Below are positions 1 to 12,453 of a stretch of DNA of 64,000 nucleotides, one piece after another. The stretch covers positions 74,420,866 to 74,484,865 of the forward strand of contig NC_060252.1 of NCBI RefSeq assembly GCF_921293095.1, read 5' to 3'. The position numbers and the translations under genes were made by a program. This DNA is from Ischnura elegans. Its lineage: Eukaryota; Arthropoda; Insecta; Odonata; Coenagrionidae. The notes below the pieces were generated by a model, which was given only the letters and a program-made list of their open reading frames with translations, had not been told where the DNA came from and ran no database searches. Within the stretch, counting starts at the first letter, position 1. Each line of letters starts with the position of its first letter.

Positions 1-45
1 TTAGAATTCTCATTACATAAATTGTAGCTAAAGGCTTTAAGAATA

Positions 46-1153
46 CAGGCATCCCCCAATTTACGTAAGTCGAGCATTTGTGTCTGTGCTTCAGATTTCG
101 ATCGGTGCGATGAAATTCTCAGCGGAGAAATTCGCGGTAAATTCTCGGTGAAGTTTCATTCAATTCACTGCAATATTCGTGATCTCTTCCGCGTATTCTT
201 ACGTTATTACATACAAAATCAATAAACATTAATATAGTCTGAGAGTTGTATCTCGAGCATTGCCAATCAAAATGCGTAGGTAATATTATTCCCTGAGTTG
301 ACCGATCGCATGGACTCGGGAAAGTACGGTATCTCAACGCTACATTACTAAACTGAATATTTAAATTGATTCATTATGTTATATTGCGACCTAAGGGCCC
401 ATTGAATGCATTGCTAATTAAAAGTGGCGACGCTAAATTGCACGAAGCTAATTAAAAGTGAGCTTTTATCCAGCCAACTCAGTCATTAACGTGCAACAAA
501 GTTCCTGGGGAAAAGCTTTACATGTAGGGTTCTTGATAAAATCTTTGCAAAATACAACACCGCCAGACCAGATCAGAATAACCGCCAGAAACATGTAAAC
601 AAGTACGCAATTAATATCGTGCGTCAACTTTTTCTTCACTTTTCCGCGGCGTTCATTGCTAACACTCAAAATTTCAATGCTGTTGCGTGGGTACTAATCA
701 ATTCTTTTCCGCAGTAAAGATTTCTGCTCGAACTTCATTTTCTTTTAATTCCACAGTTGGAAACGGAGTTCGAGTGTGCATGCTGTATAAAAGCTTATGG
801 CATCGTAGCAAGGGGTGAGCGCAACCACTTCCACCGCTAGAATGCAAATTTTCACGTTTGCGTGATTGCTTACTTGGGATTTATAAGATATTTTTCTACG
901 GAAATTAATGAAAATTCCTTCGAGGAATGACAAAAATGGGTCTGTTATGGTTATGTTTAGCAAAAATGGTTATGTTTAGCACGTAAAAAACTTGATAACT
1001 ATTCGATATTTTTTCTACCATTGGTTATACGAGTGAATATCTACTTCTTCGCACTCGCATTCGAAAATTAACGTAATCACTTAAAATATGGTTATCACTT
1101 ACGTAAGTACGGATTTACGTAAGTCGAGGCATACGTAACTCGGGGGATGCCTG
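46..1153. mobile_element. pogo/Tigger-like non-autonomous DNA transposon
   Basis: Terminal inverted repeats begin CAGGCATCCCCC at both ends, with further TTACGTAA-containing matches inside. A TA dinucleotide flanks each end (44-45 and 1154-1155), the target duplication expected of the Tc1/mariner-pogo group. The 1.1 kb interior has no recognisable transposase. Part of it (about 428-690) is also found inside the unrelated Harbinger-type element at 16841-18726. Confidence 0.7.
428..690. repeat. Segment shared with 18301-18580 inside a different transposon
   Basis: About 260 bp matches 18301-18580 in the same orientation with small indels (for example AATTAAAAGTGAGCTTTTAT is in both). On the minus strand this copy carries a 67-codon ORF (466-669) with a hydrophobic stretch resembling a membrane segment and the end CTLMTELAG. 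The 18.3 kb copy keeps CTLMTELAE but its frame is broken. It could be a captured host exon or an older shared insertion; no function is assigned. Confidence 0.5.
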
Positions 1154-2791
1154 TAGTCATGTGAAGTTTCATGCACTCGTCAATATTTTAATAGCTATTG
1201 ATTATTCGGTATAAACTTTTTTTTTTCAACTTCTGATTTTATTCACTCCACAAAAATGCCATTTTTTACTGTCTTACTGCTCCTGTGTTCATCTTTATGA
1301 ATTCACCAATGGTATGATCTTTACAAAATTCATCCGTACCGTACCGTAAACCTGGTATCGTAAACCAGGTACCGTAAACCAGGACAATTTTGCACTTTGT
1401 TTACTTTTTCAACTGCTTTCTTGTAAGTTAAGGTATGATAATGCTTTAAAACGTCGAATCGAACGAATAATAGTATTCATCTTATCTGTTTTAATTCCCT
1501 GTTTCTGGAGAACAAATGCTAGGTGAGTGACTTACTGGACCCAATCAAGATGTTTAGATAGTCTTCGGCAATTGGATGACATGCACAAGATTCAAAAAAG
1601 AATTAGAAGAAATGCGTCGCATTTTTAACATATTTAAGTTTTTTATGCTCAAATTGATTGAAACAAGTTTTTTTAGTTGCAACAAAACTATACCAATATT
1701 CAGCACTATCTAAACAGCACAGTTTTCAAAGAAACAGGTGTGGCATCAGTACCGACAAGTAGATATGGCCTGGAAATGCCAACTGTACATTTACACCACA
1801 TAAGTTGCCTGGCTTCACTTTGAAGGCAACGGCGTCACAAAATAGCAATACATATCTGACATGTTCGCCCTTGACTCCCTCAGTGCTTGAAAGACAGGGG
1901 GAGCCTGCTCCTTCCCCTCCATCTATCCTAGATGCGCTTCTGCTGCCTACCCCTTCCTATCGCTCAGTGGTCGTCTCATTCTGTTCCCAAAACTTGTTGC
2001 ACATGATGCTAATGTTGTTCTAAACATTGTTGATTGTGTTGCAGGTTGTGAAGTTGCAATTTAATTTAATCATATACCGATAAAAATATCTTTCATTGTG
2101 TAGAAACATTTTTATTGACAAAATCAGAACCACGTACGTGCACTGTGACGTGACACTATTGCGAGGAAGTGCAAAATCCACCTCACTGCAACTGAAGCAT
2201 TTGCGAGTGAAAAACAAGTCAGTATGCGATGAGAAAGTGGCAAAGTTTGGGGGAAACTCATGTGAGGAATATTAAATTTCACTCCATGGTTTAACCAATG
2301 ATTGAAACCTATTTTCATTTCCAAACGCAAGCGTAATGGTTTAGATCTTGAGCGTGTAAAGATTTTATTGTTTTTAAAAAATTATTTGAAAGCTTATAAA
2401 AATGAATTTTAATCAGTAAAAATATTAAAATGTGTATGTAAATCTAAAAAGCATTCATTTGATTGCATGTATCTAGAAGAAACTTGAATAATACCTTCAT
2501 TTTATAGCAGGAATTTGAAAATGTATTTGGATCTGAAAATATCTGAAGATCCAGCTCTGAAAATCAAGGGTCTGATCCTGGTCTGAAAAAAATTCTGGAT
2601 CTCTCCATCCCTACTTATGAATCATAACATTAAAGCAAGTTTTCTGTAGATGCCTATTTAATCTTCGGTGTAATAATTTTTGGCTGAGATTCATATTGGC
2701 TTTCAACTTGTTCCTTTTTTTAAAATTGATCTGACTGATATCTCCTTTTTTAAATGTTGAGATGCATGGAATGATTCACTATTTTCAACAG
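1154..2791. other. Unassigned DNA upstream of copy A exon 6
   Basis: AT-rich sequence with only short ORFs. If copy A has the same structure as copies B and C, this lies in its intron 5. I see no counterpart of exon 5 (the DESCAVDN region) here, so exons 1-5 lie to the left of the window or are missing. Confidence 0.4.
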
Positions 2792-5700
2792 GCCTGCTTT
2801 CTCTCCATCGGAGACAATTGAGAAAAGAATGGGGGAAGGTACCTCATCATTGGATATTGAAGCACTTGTGAGGGATGTTCATCGCATATCACTACCAAGT
2901 AATTCATGGACCCTGGGTGTTTTGAGGAACAAACGTTTAGTATTTGCCAGCTGGAAAGTGGGCAAAGTGTTGGAGGCTGAGAAAAGATTAGTTGTGGATG
3001 AGAACTTGAGTGTTAAGGTGGGTATTATTCAAAAGGTTTATTTTCCTTTGATTTGTTCTGGTATCTTTCGTATATTGGCTGAGACTTTGAATCACGTTCA
3101 GTGGAAGATTAATATTAATGTAAATGCTCTTTGATGACTCTTCCAAATTAAATGTGACTACAGTGGACTTTGGATCTTAAAAAAATATTATAATTAATTT
3201 GCATGTTTATAGGCTAGTATGACCTTTTAAAAGTATCTTAAATCTAAAACATTTAATTTGTAGGAGTACAGGTCTATATAAGTGTTATTTTGAAGGCAAT
3301 ACTCATTGATTGTTTTATAGCTTGCTGATGTTATACTATAGTTGGTGTTCACTTTTAGGTTATTTTTGACAACATGATACTGGCCCTTGATGAGATCAGA
3401 AATGTCACCAAATTTGAAGATATCGGTCGCTATCTGTATATTATTGATAAGATGAGCATATGTAAAGGAATTGGAACTGGCAGGAGGTAAGATGAAATTG
3501 TGTACCGTTACTCGTAAAGCATGGTATTGTGTATTTCAAGAGAACTGCAATAATGACTACAATTGACCATGGTGAGTAAAGTAATAGAAGACATTGATAT
3601 TCAAGGGTTATTCTAGTACAGTACACTCCGGATTATCCGGGCTAATGATGGGGAGAGATGGCATGAATAATTAGAAAACATGGATAACTCAAACTTTCAC
3701 TTAAATGTCTTGCAATGCTCATAATTTACCTAAAACATACAATATATTATTAATTATGCAGTTATTCTGTTATAAGAGTGCTTACCTTAGAGAGCTTAGA
3801 GCTTTCTTCTCCAGTTGGCAATCCTTTTAGATCAGTGCGGTTGCGCACTGCGAGGCTTGGAAAACTGGAACACGGTGCTCCCATGAATGCAGCTAGTGCG
3901 CGATTGCTTCCATTTTACAAAGAGGATTCTAATGGAAATAATAAGCCCGGTTTATCCTAGCATTAATGCAGTAATTCCGATGATTTTGCATCCAATTTTA
4001 TTTTTTTATAAAGATCGCAGAAAAAATTGAGCGAGAGTAAAAATCGTGCACGGATAATCCGCAACCTCGATAAACTGCAGCCGGATAATCGGGAGTCTGC
4101 TGTACTTGAAAATTCAAGTTGTTTTGAGTAGTTAGTACTTGAGTCTGATCTTTTGAGTCCCATTGTGAATGTCAAGTTGAGTTTTTTAGTTACAGAGCTG
4201 TTGAGGCCAGTAGGTTCAGAATATTTCTTAAGGAGTGATATCATCAAGCTCATATAAGAATATGTATTTTTTTTAAAGTCTATAAATCGTATAATTGCCT
4301 TGGTCTGGGAGTTCCATTTTGACGTATGTAGCAGCCAACTAGAACAATAGACATGGGTGCCGAAGTAGTGGCGGTCAAACGCCTTCCGACCCAGTGGCAT
4401 ATTCAGAGTAATCGGAGTGGACGGCTGCATCACTCATTCCTTCGTATGTGACACTTTTATACCCTGCACTAATTTCTTTACTCAAACACTTAGAGAATAC
4501 ATAAAAATTGTTAAGATTTCTATGAAAAAGACATGAAACTCTTTAAAACTTTGAGTGCTGGTCGCTTATTTAAAAGCCCTACTGAAAAATGCAGCCATGT
4601 TTACTAAATTTGTACATTTTTTTTAAACATTAGCATCAAAACTATGTTTTCAAAGATGTGTACGTCAATAAAAATTAACTTTCTTCTTATTTATGGGTGA
4701 GTTGAATAAAATTAATTGCTATCTTTTAAATATATAATTTCACAATGAAAATCTACTGTTATTGAAAAGTAAAAAAGTTGCAACAATTGATGCACATCCT
4801 AAAATGTATTATAATTTTTAATTATGCTTAATTTGAACTAATTAAACCAAGGAAATCATGAAAAAGCATTGTTTTACAAAAATATCCTTTTGATTTAGGT
4901 GATTTAATTTTCCTTTGCTTGGTACACTTGAAAGCATGGGAATACAAAAAACCCACTTTACACATGCTGCACTGAAATGGGGTGTCTATCTTCATGGCTT
5001 TCCCTATCCCTTTTTTTTTCCTTTTTCAGCGCATACTTTGCACTATTTTGCACCTTTTTTCCTTCTGGAATATTTTCAAGGGTACTTTAGAATTTACTAC
5101 TTCATTCTGGAATTCATTCAAGAAAATATTTCTCTGATAATCGTGTTAATTGGAGGTCTGGATCGTGGTCACTATTGTCTCCACTACTTTCCTCTCAGTC
5201 ACGGTAAAGTTCTTCCAAAATATCTTGATCACGAATTGTACAATCTGCCATGCTGAACAAAATGATAAATACTCAATATATTCTCACAAGATGACACACC
5301 AGCACTCTGAGCGAGGAAGTACAAGTCCAGGATTGTACACAAAAATGTACACTGTGTCAACCAGGGTGGACCAGAATATGTACACGTGGGTCACCCGTGT
5401 CACACATATTTGTGCTGATGAAAGACTCAAATACGATTTCACGCACAGACAAGATTATTTGCACACAGAACAAAGAAAAAGCAAATCACACCGCTACCAC
5501 ACACTACCGTGTGTTAAAAATACTCTCCTAGGGGTCGTAATCCTAATCACGCCAGCCAAATGTTGCCTTTATTTTCAATGCTATAATGCAACCCCAAATT
5601 CGGCTTGGGGGCCGCTATTTTGAAATAGAGAATCGGACGGAGGGGGGCATAATATTGTGCTCAAATAGCATCTTCGTCATAATAGCACAGCCGCTATCTT

Positions 5701-7747
5701 TTACAGAATTGTATGAATTACATAACTAATTCATCAGAGCTAACTTTGCTGGATATATGCTGTTTAATTCTTCTTTCCATTTTTTTGTGAGATTGTCACA
5801 ATTTCCTCATCTGTTTCCGGGTGCGGCAGAGCAACCCATCCCAGCACACGGGAGTGAGTGATCATTCCAGAGACAGAAAAAAACAGCACGTGACTGGGAA
5901 ACTATTAAGGCACCTAATGGTGCATTTATTTGGTGTGTTGAGACCACAAGGGCAGTACATAGTTAAAACGAGACACACAGTAAAATACAGTCCTTCTCCC
6001 TTCAGCTCCCTCCTCCACTCTCCCTTTCAGGGTCTTGGGCCCCGCCTTATATTCGAATCCTGGCCCGAGCGGGAGCCAATGGGCACGCTCCGCCGGGCCA
6101 GGGGCAGGGGAGAAGTGAAAGGCACTGTTGTTCATGTGGGGAGGAAGGGGAAGTAGGGGAGGTGCTCAGAGGGGTTGGTTTTTTTCTCCCGAAAAACTTG
6201 CATCATCACTCGGGGCGGATAACAAACCATGCGCTGGATTCTCGCCGCCTATAAAGATGAAAGCTATTTGAACCCATTTTGGCTCTTTGAGGCCTTGCTA
6301 TTTAACTCTTTTATGGTCTCCATGTTGCCTATTTTCATAATGCATTTCAATCTTTTTCTCTCACAGATCTGCTTCCTGCCCTGGTTATTTCATACCTGGT
6401 CAAGTACGAGGTGTCGGGTCTTGCCTTTTACGTTGTGCCTATTGCCAAGGAGCATCAGAAGAATTGATGAGGATTAGGAGAATGAAGCTAGGTCGTGGAC
6501 ATGTGAGGGCAGAAGCTCAGGGCAAAGTCTGGAAAAACCTCAAGATGCTATCTGGTATGTAGTAATTTAATTCTAATGCATACTGAGTCATTACATGCCA
6601 GCTCAATCAAGCGGAAAATTTCATGTAAAAAAACCACCATTTTAAACTTCAAGGAAACTGTGGTTTTACAGGGTCATGCACAAGATCATTCAATTGGTCA
6701 TGAGTATGAACATTAATCAGAATTTAAAACAGAAATTTTGTTATATTTTCCATAATGCTCATGATTATGAGAATGAAATAAGAGCATATTCTAATGTAGC
6801 CGGAATGATTCCTGGAATGATCACATAGTGGGACTGTACAGCGTCCATCTTGTGAACTGCCAGCACATTGGAATTTTCAGATCATGTATTATGATTTTTT
6901 TTAAACACTTTTACCCCAATGCTGGCTAATATATGTAGTGTTGGCTTTGAGAGTACACAATTTGCAAATATCAACTCCCTAACGTCAGTCATTTGGTATA
7001 ACCAAATGGGATTTGTAATCAATCAAAACATAGTTTTTCTTAGCGAATGTATTAGTATTTTGTGTATTTCACTATCACTAAGCTATGAAATATAGGTAAT
7101 TAGAACTCATAAGTTTGGGATGAGAGGACCATTTCATGACAAAAAAATCTGTTTATTTGGTGTGCACAATTTGGCTAAAATAAGCAGTTCTATCATTTTG
7201 GCACAACTTTAATGCCGAAATATTGTGTAACTTCTCTAAGTCTAGGGACAAACCCCTGAATCGAGCCTATGAATGTCACAATTATTTATTTCCCCATGCA
7301 TGTATGTACAGTCAAATGATATTTGATCTCTTAAGGTGACTAATATGGGTACTTGCTTACCTTTAACAGCAATAAGTGTAATTTCCAATGAGGAGTGTTG
7401 GCAGAATTTACTTGAATTTTATTAAGCAAGTCTTATATTTCCTTTACTTGCTCTGCAAAACTTAGAAATTTTGGAAACAGAATAAATTCTGATTTAATGT
7501 TCATTTGAAAGACAGATTTCTTATTTTGTGATTGATGCTATTTAATTCATTAGTGCAGATGGTATACCAAGTTAGTGTGTGTATATATACTATAAATAGA
7601 AATCATTTATATATGTATTATGAATGAGCCGTCTAGCATAGAAGTGAGACTTGCTGATACTTTGAGAGCTGTATTTAATTCTAGTAATATTTTCTTGTAG
7701 ATCTCTACCCAGAAATGAAGAAGGGTGCGAAGACTCTTGCACTATGA
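2792..7747 (+). CDS. THAP-family tandem gene, copy A (last four exons)
   Basis: Exons by paralogy with copies B and C and by GT/AG borders: 2792-3017, 3359-3486, 6367-6554 and 7701-7747 (stop TGA 7745-7747). Each has exactly the same length as its copy B counterpart (226, 128, 188, 47), with phases conserved. They encode module 2 (LPSNSWTLGV, then FDNMILALDEI), the cysteine segment SCPGYF...CLLRCAYCQ, a basic RRMK stretch and the C-terminus LYPEMKKGAKTLAL. All exons are open. The THAP finger and module 1 would be encoded further left. Intron 7 holds a pogo MITE. Function unknown beyond family membership. Confidence 0.8.
3619..4102. mobile_element. pogo/Tigger-like MITE in copy A intron 7
   Basis: The left end reads CAGTACACTCCGGATTATCC and the right end, reverse-complemented, CAGCAGACTCCCGATTATCC. 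Both are flanked by TA (3617-3618, 4103-4104). The 484 bp interior lacks a transposase; the 156-codon minus-strand frame that starts inside it runs out past the element and is fortuitous. Confidence 0.7.
4103..6366. other. Remainder of copy A intron 7, with a GC-rich patch
   Basis: Mostly AT-rich with no recognisable coding. A GC-richer block at about 5820-6240, with purine runs and TATAAAG near 6250, differs from its surroundings and may be an old insertion. I could not find matching ends. Confidence 0.3.
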
Positions 7748-8240
7748 AGTTTAATGGATAACTTGTTGGCTAATAACATGTTAGTGAACGTGGGTATTTG
7801 TGATGATTAGTCATGTGTGGTGAAAAAGCTTGACTTGCACAAAAATCTGTCTGGCTGCTAGTGTTTGAGTGTTGTGAATGATTGGTGTTGTATATGGATG
7901 GAACATGAAATGTTCTTGTGCTAAAGAGACTGCTTACAGACTGCTGGAGACACATCTGAGATAGCTTAATTTGCTATGGAAGGACACTGATATTGTGAAA
8001 TTTATTTTCATAATGCTATGTATTTATTAATGGAAGTTTAAAATGGCAGAGAGCTCTACTAGCATTCCCTTTGTTTCTGCAGTATTCCATTCATCAATGG
8101 GTATGATTGACAGGAAGATGATTTTGTAATGGATGATTGGACTTCTAAGTCATACTTAGTATTATGTAAATGTTTATAGAAAATTTAAGACGTAAATATT
8201 TTTGAATGAAAAGATGAAAAACAGGCATACATATGTACAA

Positions 8241-8246
8241 AATACA
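8241..8246 (+). promoter_or_regulatory. Possible variant poly(A) signal of copy A
   Basis: AATACA lies about 500 bp after the stop, in the position where copy B has AATAAA (43664-43669). The surrounding 3' flanks align. Whether it is used cannot be told from sequence. Confidence 0.25.
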
Positions 8247-8603
8247 GAATAATTTTCTTTTATGCTTATATAAAATGCTTTGTTACACTATAAATTTGTT
8301 GTATGATTTGATAAAATTTCATTTCCGGGCAAGTTTATTTGTTGAATGATTAGTCTTAGTGGGAACATGAATGAGGCTTAAAAGACTACCTTAGTCTTTG
8401 TATAGTATCTGAAGTAAGTTGCAAATTTCAGTATATTCTCACATAGTATGAGTACATATTTCCACCTCAAATTGATCATATATTGTTAAACTATGCTTTG
8501 TGAAGGAAGTGCTATATTATGTGATAGATGTAATAATTGTAAGTTTATTTTGTTTCTGGCACACTTAGTAGGCATTTTGGAGTCCATGTCTTATTAACCC
8601 TTA

Positions 8604-8838
8604 ATGCTTGTTTACTCGGTACATTAACGCGTACAGGTTAATGTCCAAAGGTATGAACGCGTGAATGAACGCCAAAATGCACCATGTAACCACCCAACTT
8701 GTGCAAATGTATGCACGGAAAATAGAACCTGTTATAATTTGGTTCATGCATTTGTACATGTTCCATTCCAGTCCACAAAAATCATTCATGCAAACAGACA
8801 TTAACTGGTATGTGTTAATGTATCGTGTAACCAGGCCT
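8604..8838. mobile_element. Harbinger-like MITE (TTA target duplication)
   Basis: 235 bp inverted-repeat element whose ends resemble AGGCCTNTTTACACGG, flanked by TTA at 8601-8603 and 8839-8841. It is the same family as 19151-19385; both share subterminal GTACATTAAC-type repeats. The overlapping ORFs on both strands are by-products of its symmetry. The aligned 3' flank of copy B (near 44193) lacks it. Confidence 0.7.
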
Positions 8839-9147
8839 TTAGACTGTGGGATCGTTATGTACATTTTGTACGCTGACTGGAAAAACTTTTTTAAACGTTT
8901 AACCAATGCTCGACAACCGACTTCAGTTTCCCAACATTTTTATTGCTACCTGGGTGGAGCCCAAGTGCACTTTTCCACACTTAAGGGATCGCTATGGCAG
9001 CTTAACTCTCCCTGGCCATTCCAAAAATACAAAATGTTAAAAAAACGTTCCCACAGCACAAGGCTTAACTGAAGGCGATGTATTCAAATCTTGCCTGGGA
9101 TGGTAAACTTTTCAAAGACTGTCAAGTAAACCGTACTCTGCCAAAAC

Positions 9148-9281
9148 TGATTCTGTCAAAATTCATTTCCACTGACTTACAATAACATGTAGCAAATGTA
9201 GTCACTTCTCTTAAGGGAAGTGAATGTGTACATTTGCTACATGTTATTGTAACTCAGTGGAAATAAATTTTAACAGAATCA
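9148..9281. repeat. Hairpin of two 67 bp arms
   Basis: An almost gap-free inverted repeat centred at 9214/9215, arms beginning TGATTCTGTCAAAATT and ending AATTTTAACAGAATCA. There is no obvious loop. No target duplication was identified, so the element class is open. Confidence 0.65.
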
Positions 9282-12200
9282 CATTTTGTAATGTTTGAAG
9301 TGCAAAATTTAGGCTGAGAGGAAGAAAATCATTACAAAATAGTTGTTTATTCTATGACTTTTGTCATTTACGGTCTTCTGTCATTGTTTTTGAAGAGTTG
9401 GAGAAGAGGAGTTTGTGTCAGTGAGTGGCTGAGAAGAATGACACAGTGAATCTTCAAAACTGATGGCAGAGTTGTGGAGTAGTGATGGCATAAACAGCTC
9501 TTTTTGTGGAGCTGCCTCACCGCTCACAGCACACTCCAGAGAGCCGCTTGCACAGTGTGACTCAGCAAAGCATTTCTGGGTTGAGGGGAGGGGGAAAAGG
9601 GAAGTAGAAGAAAGGGAAAGAGGTGAAGGTGGTGTTGGGGGGACTTCTGAACAAAAGCTTAAAGTGCAACATTTCCTAGATCACAATTCCAAATCAATCA
9701 CATATTGCATAGTCACAATGCTTAGCAGGTGATATATAACTTGGGAACCATTTCTGCCGATACGTTATATCTTTATGGAAGACGGACAATGTATTCTGTC
9801 TCCTGTGCTTGGAGATGACGACAATTTTTAAAAAATTCTGCTGTAGCAAAATATTCTCTCTGCAACGACATGATCATGTTAACAATTCATAATTAATTTC
9901 CTTGTTTAATCTTAATTGTTTTTGTTAGAAAAAATTTTCATCTTTGTCACGTATTATTTTCATAAATTTGCTGTTTACGAAAACGTTGACATGAGCATCT
10001 TCAACCCTTTTTCTTTCTCGATGCATGGAAAATGCAGGAGAGAGATTTATGATAAGGGTCATATAGGATTCTTTAGAGTAAAACCCAAAAATGAATGTGG
10101 AGAATCTTTCAAGCGACGTGAAAAGGTGAGCAGTGGGCTACCCACGAAAAGTCGAAAAGTGCCATGTGCTCCCTTTGTCGCGCCAAATGTGCGATGAGCC
10201 TCATATGGAAAATGTATGTGGAAGGAGTTGTGTGCGCATTAAGTCAGACTTCCACCGCTTACGACTCCAGCATGTACAGTGAGCGCTGAGGAATTTGTGA
10301 GGACTGGGAGTCTGACTTCGCCTCGCGCAATTCCAGGGCACAATGTGTGCGAAGGGTGTTGTGTGCGCATGAAGTCAGACTAACACCGCTCACGACTCCA
10401 ACACGCACATTGTGCACGGAGGGAGTTGTGAGTGCTGGGTGTCTAACTTCGCCCTGCACAACTCCAGCTCACAGTGTGCATGGAGCAAGTCAGGTGCAGA
10501 GGGAGTCGCGGCTCACTAAATAAGTCTCTTGGCTCACAGCTCAATCTGGTGAGTTGCACAATTGAACTGACTCACTCACACTCGCTGCTGTAATCTTTTC
10601 ATTTGCCTATACTTTGAGTACTGATACTGGATGCCTGGAGAATGGTTCTTATTACAGAAGAAGTTAAATTAGGTGGTTGGGGTCAAGATTATTAGGATAG
10701 ACTCGTTATTATGAAGTTCTTGTTTTTACAAAGTAAATCTTTGTTCCCGATGAAAAGGCTAATCCAATATACATATTGTAAAAGAAACATTATTACAAAA
10801 TTTTCGATATTGCAATATTAGGAACCTTAGTCCCAGTCCTGGCGGTAATAAAATAAACTTTATTATGTTAAGTTCCACTGATAAGCAACGGCATTTAGAT
10901 GGATATACCCTAGGATATGTCATAATCATCGTGCTACATTCAAGTTGTCCTCTTGCACTGTGCCCAAGAGTGTCAATTAAGGTTATTTCTTCAGGAGGAG
11001 ATATTCAGTATCCACGCAACATTTTAATAAGCTTCATTCCTGTGTAATCATGGTGACCTTTTCATTATCGCTCGTAAATTGGCCATACTGTAAGTCTTCT
11101 TATGAACATTCGATGTATGGCCTTTTAGAGGTACGAATATTCGAAAAATTCAAGTGTGCCCAAAATTTCAAATTTTCCACCTTTTGAGTTGCCTAATGCG
11201 GTGTGGTATTGAGGAACTTGCACTTTGGCATGGCCTCTTTTAAAGGTGACCATGACTTTAGGCATCTGAACCTCTGAACAAAGAATCAATTCGTTGCGTC
11301 CATTTGCCCATTCTTCCTTTCCGTAGTAAGGGAAATTTATTTGTCTCCAGCCGCATCGCTAGCATTTCTATATATGTTTGTCATTGCAGTAACCATGAAA
11401 ATGCTTAATAGCATAATGCGCAGTGATGAAAAGCATTTGAAACTGATGATTGTGCTTGAGATTTGTTTAGTTCAGTTTTTGCTATCCACTAAGTGTTTGG
11501 TAGCTTATCTTTACAATATGGATTCCGAATAATTATAGACATTTCATCTTTCAGGCATAATTATTTTTATAGTAACAGCTGTATTAAGATAACATAAAAA
11601 TGTTCTCCATCAGTACTTGCTCGGATGATATGGAAACTTACGTGAAATGTCATGATCGTTATGAAGCATTCCTTGGATGACGAGAGAGTAATAATTTTCC
11701 CCATTTACTGAGGCGATAAGCAATAACAAGGGAAACTTGACAAAGTGAGGAACTGAGGATGAATGAATTCACCACAGCATTTGGGTTTCATTCAATAAAG
11801 GGTTCAGCCACCGCATGGAAACGATAGCTTTGGTCAAGAACACGGTCGAGAATCAACAATATGATTGTGTTATACAAATTGTTAAAAATGACCGCCCCTG
11901 ACTTCGATACATATCTCAGCAAGTCTCAGAGATTTCTAAGAATTATTGGTTGGTCATTCCGAATTATCTCAGCACTGTCTCTATTCTGACTAAAAGTGCA
12001 TTCACACTATCAGACACGTTAATACGCTAAAGCCTTCATGTGGCCCCAGAGGAAGTAATAAGAGTGGACTTTCTGGAGCTTTATTTTCAGAGAAAACGTG
12101 AGGATATTTACTCTGAGGACAATTATGTTTTGTTCTGCGTGTCTGCGTCGCAGGAACAAATGAAAGGCGAAAAGTGGCGTCTTCAAAAAATCGGATCGGG

Positions 12201-12453
12201 TACGAATACGGTACATGGCACAAATTGCTGTTCTTGTGGAGTGTAGGTATTCTCCGCAAAATTTCCTTTTGTTGTCTCTAATATCGGGACCAGTCTCCTT
12301 ACTCATTAGGTTAAACTCGTTTCTCGTGTGCTAGTTTGTTCATTGTAAAATCCAACTTCAGTGCATGTGTGCACAAACGTGTCTTCAATGAATGCTCGAG
12401 AGTGTTATGAATGAAGGATTATATTTGTTGACGATAAAAGCATTCTTCTTAGG
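9282..12453. other. Spacer between copy A and copy B
   Basis: No gene recognised. Contains a purine-rich stretch (9580-9650), a degenerate tandem repeat (10230-10490) and AT-rich DNA. The last part should contain the promoter and any 5' non-coding exon of copy B, but no core promoter element could be assigned. Confidence 0.4.
10230..10490. repeat. Degenerate two-copy tandem repeat, period about 131 bp
   Basis: GTGTGCGCAT followed by AAGTCAGACT and CACCGCT.ACGACTCCA occurs at 10230 and again at 10361, with further similar segments behind. Inside each unit AGTCAGAC and GTCTGACTT are inverted relative to each other, giving hairpin potential. Confidence 0.5.

Noticed and set aside
3963-4433. 156-codon minus-strand ORF
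   Set aside because: Starts in intron DNA, runs through the end of a pogo MITE and matches no family; composition is that of AT-rich non-coding DNA.
5820-6240. Possible solo LTR
   Set aside because: Compositional contrast and a TATAAAG suggested it, but no TG...CA ends with a short target duplication could be found.
8601-9072. Overlapping ORFs on both strands near 8.6-9.0 kb
   Set aside because: Explained by the inverted symmetry of the MITE at 8604-8838; the same pair of ORFs appears at 19.1-19.4 kb for the same reason.
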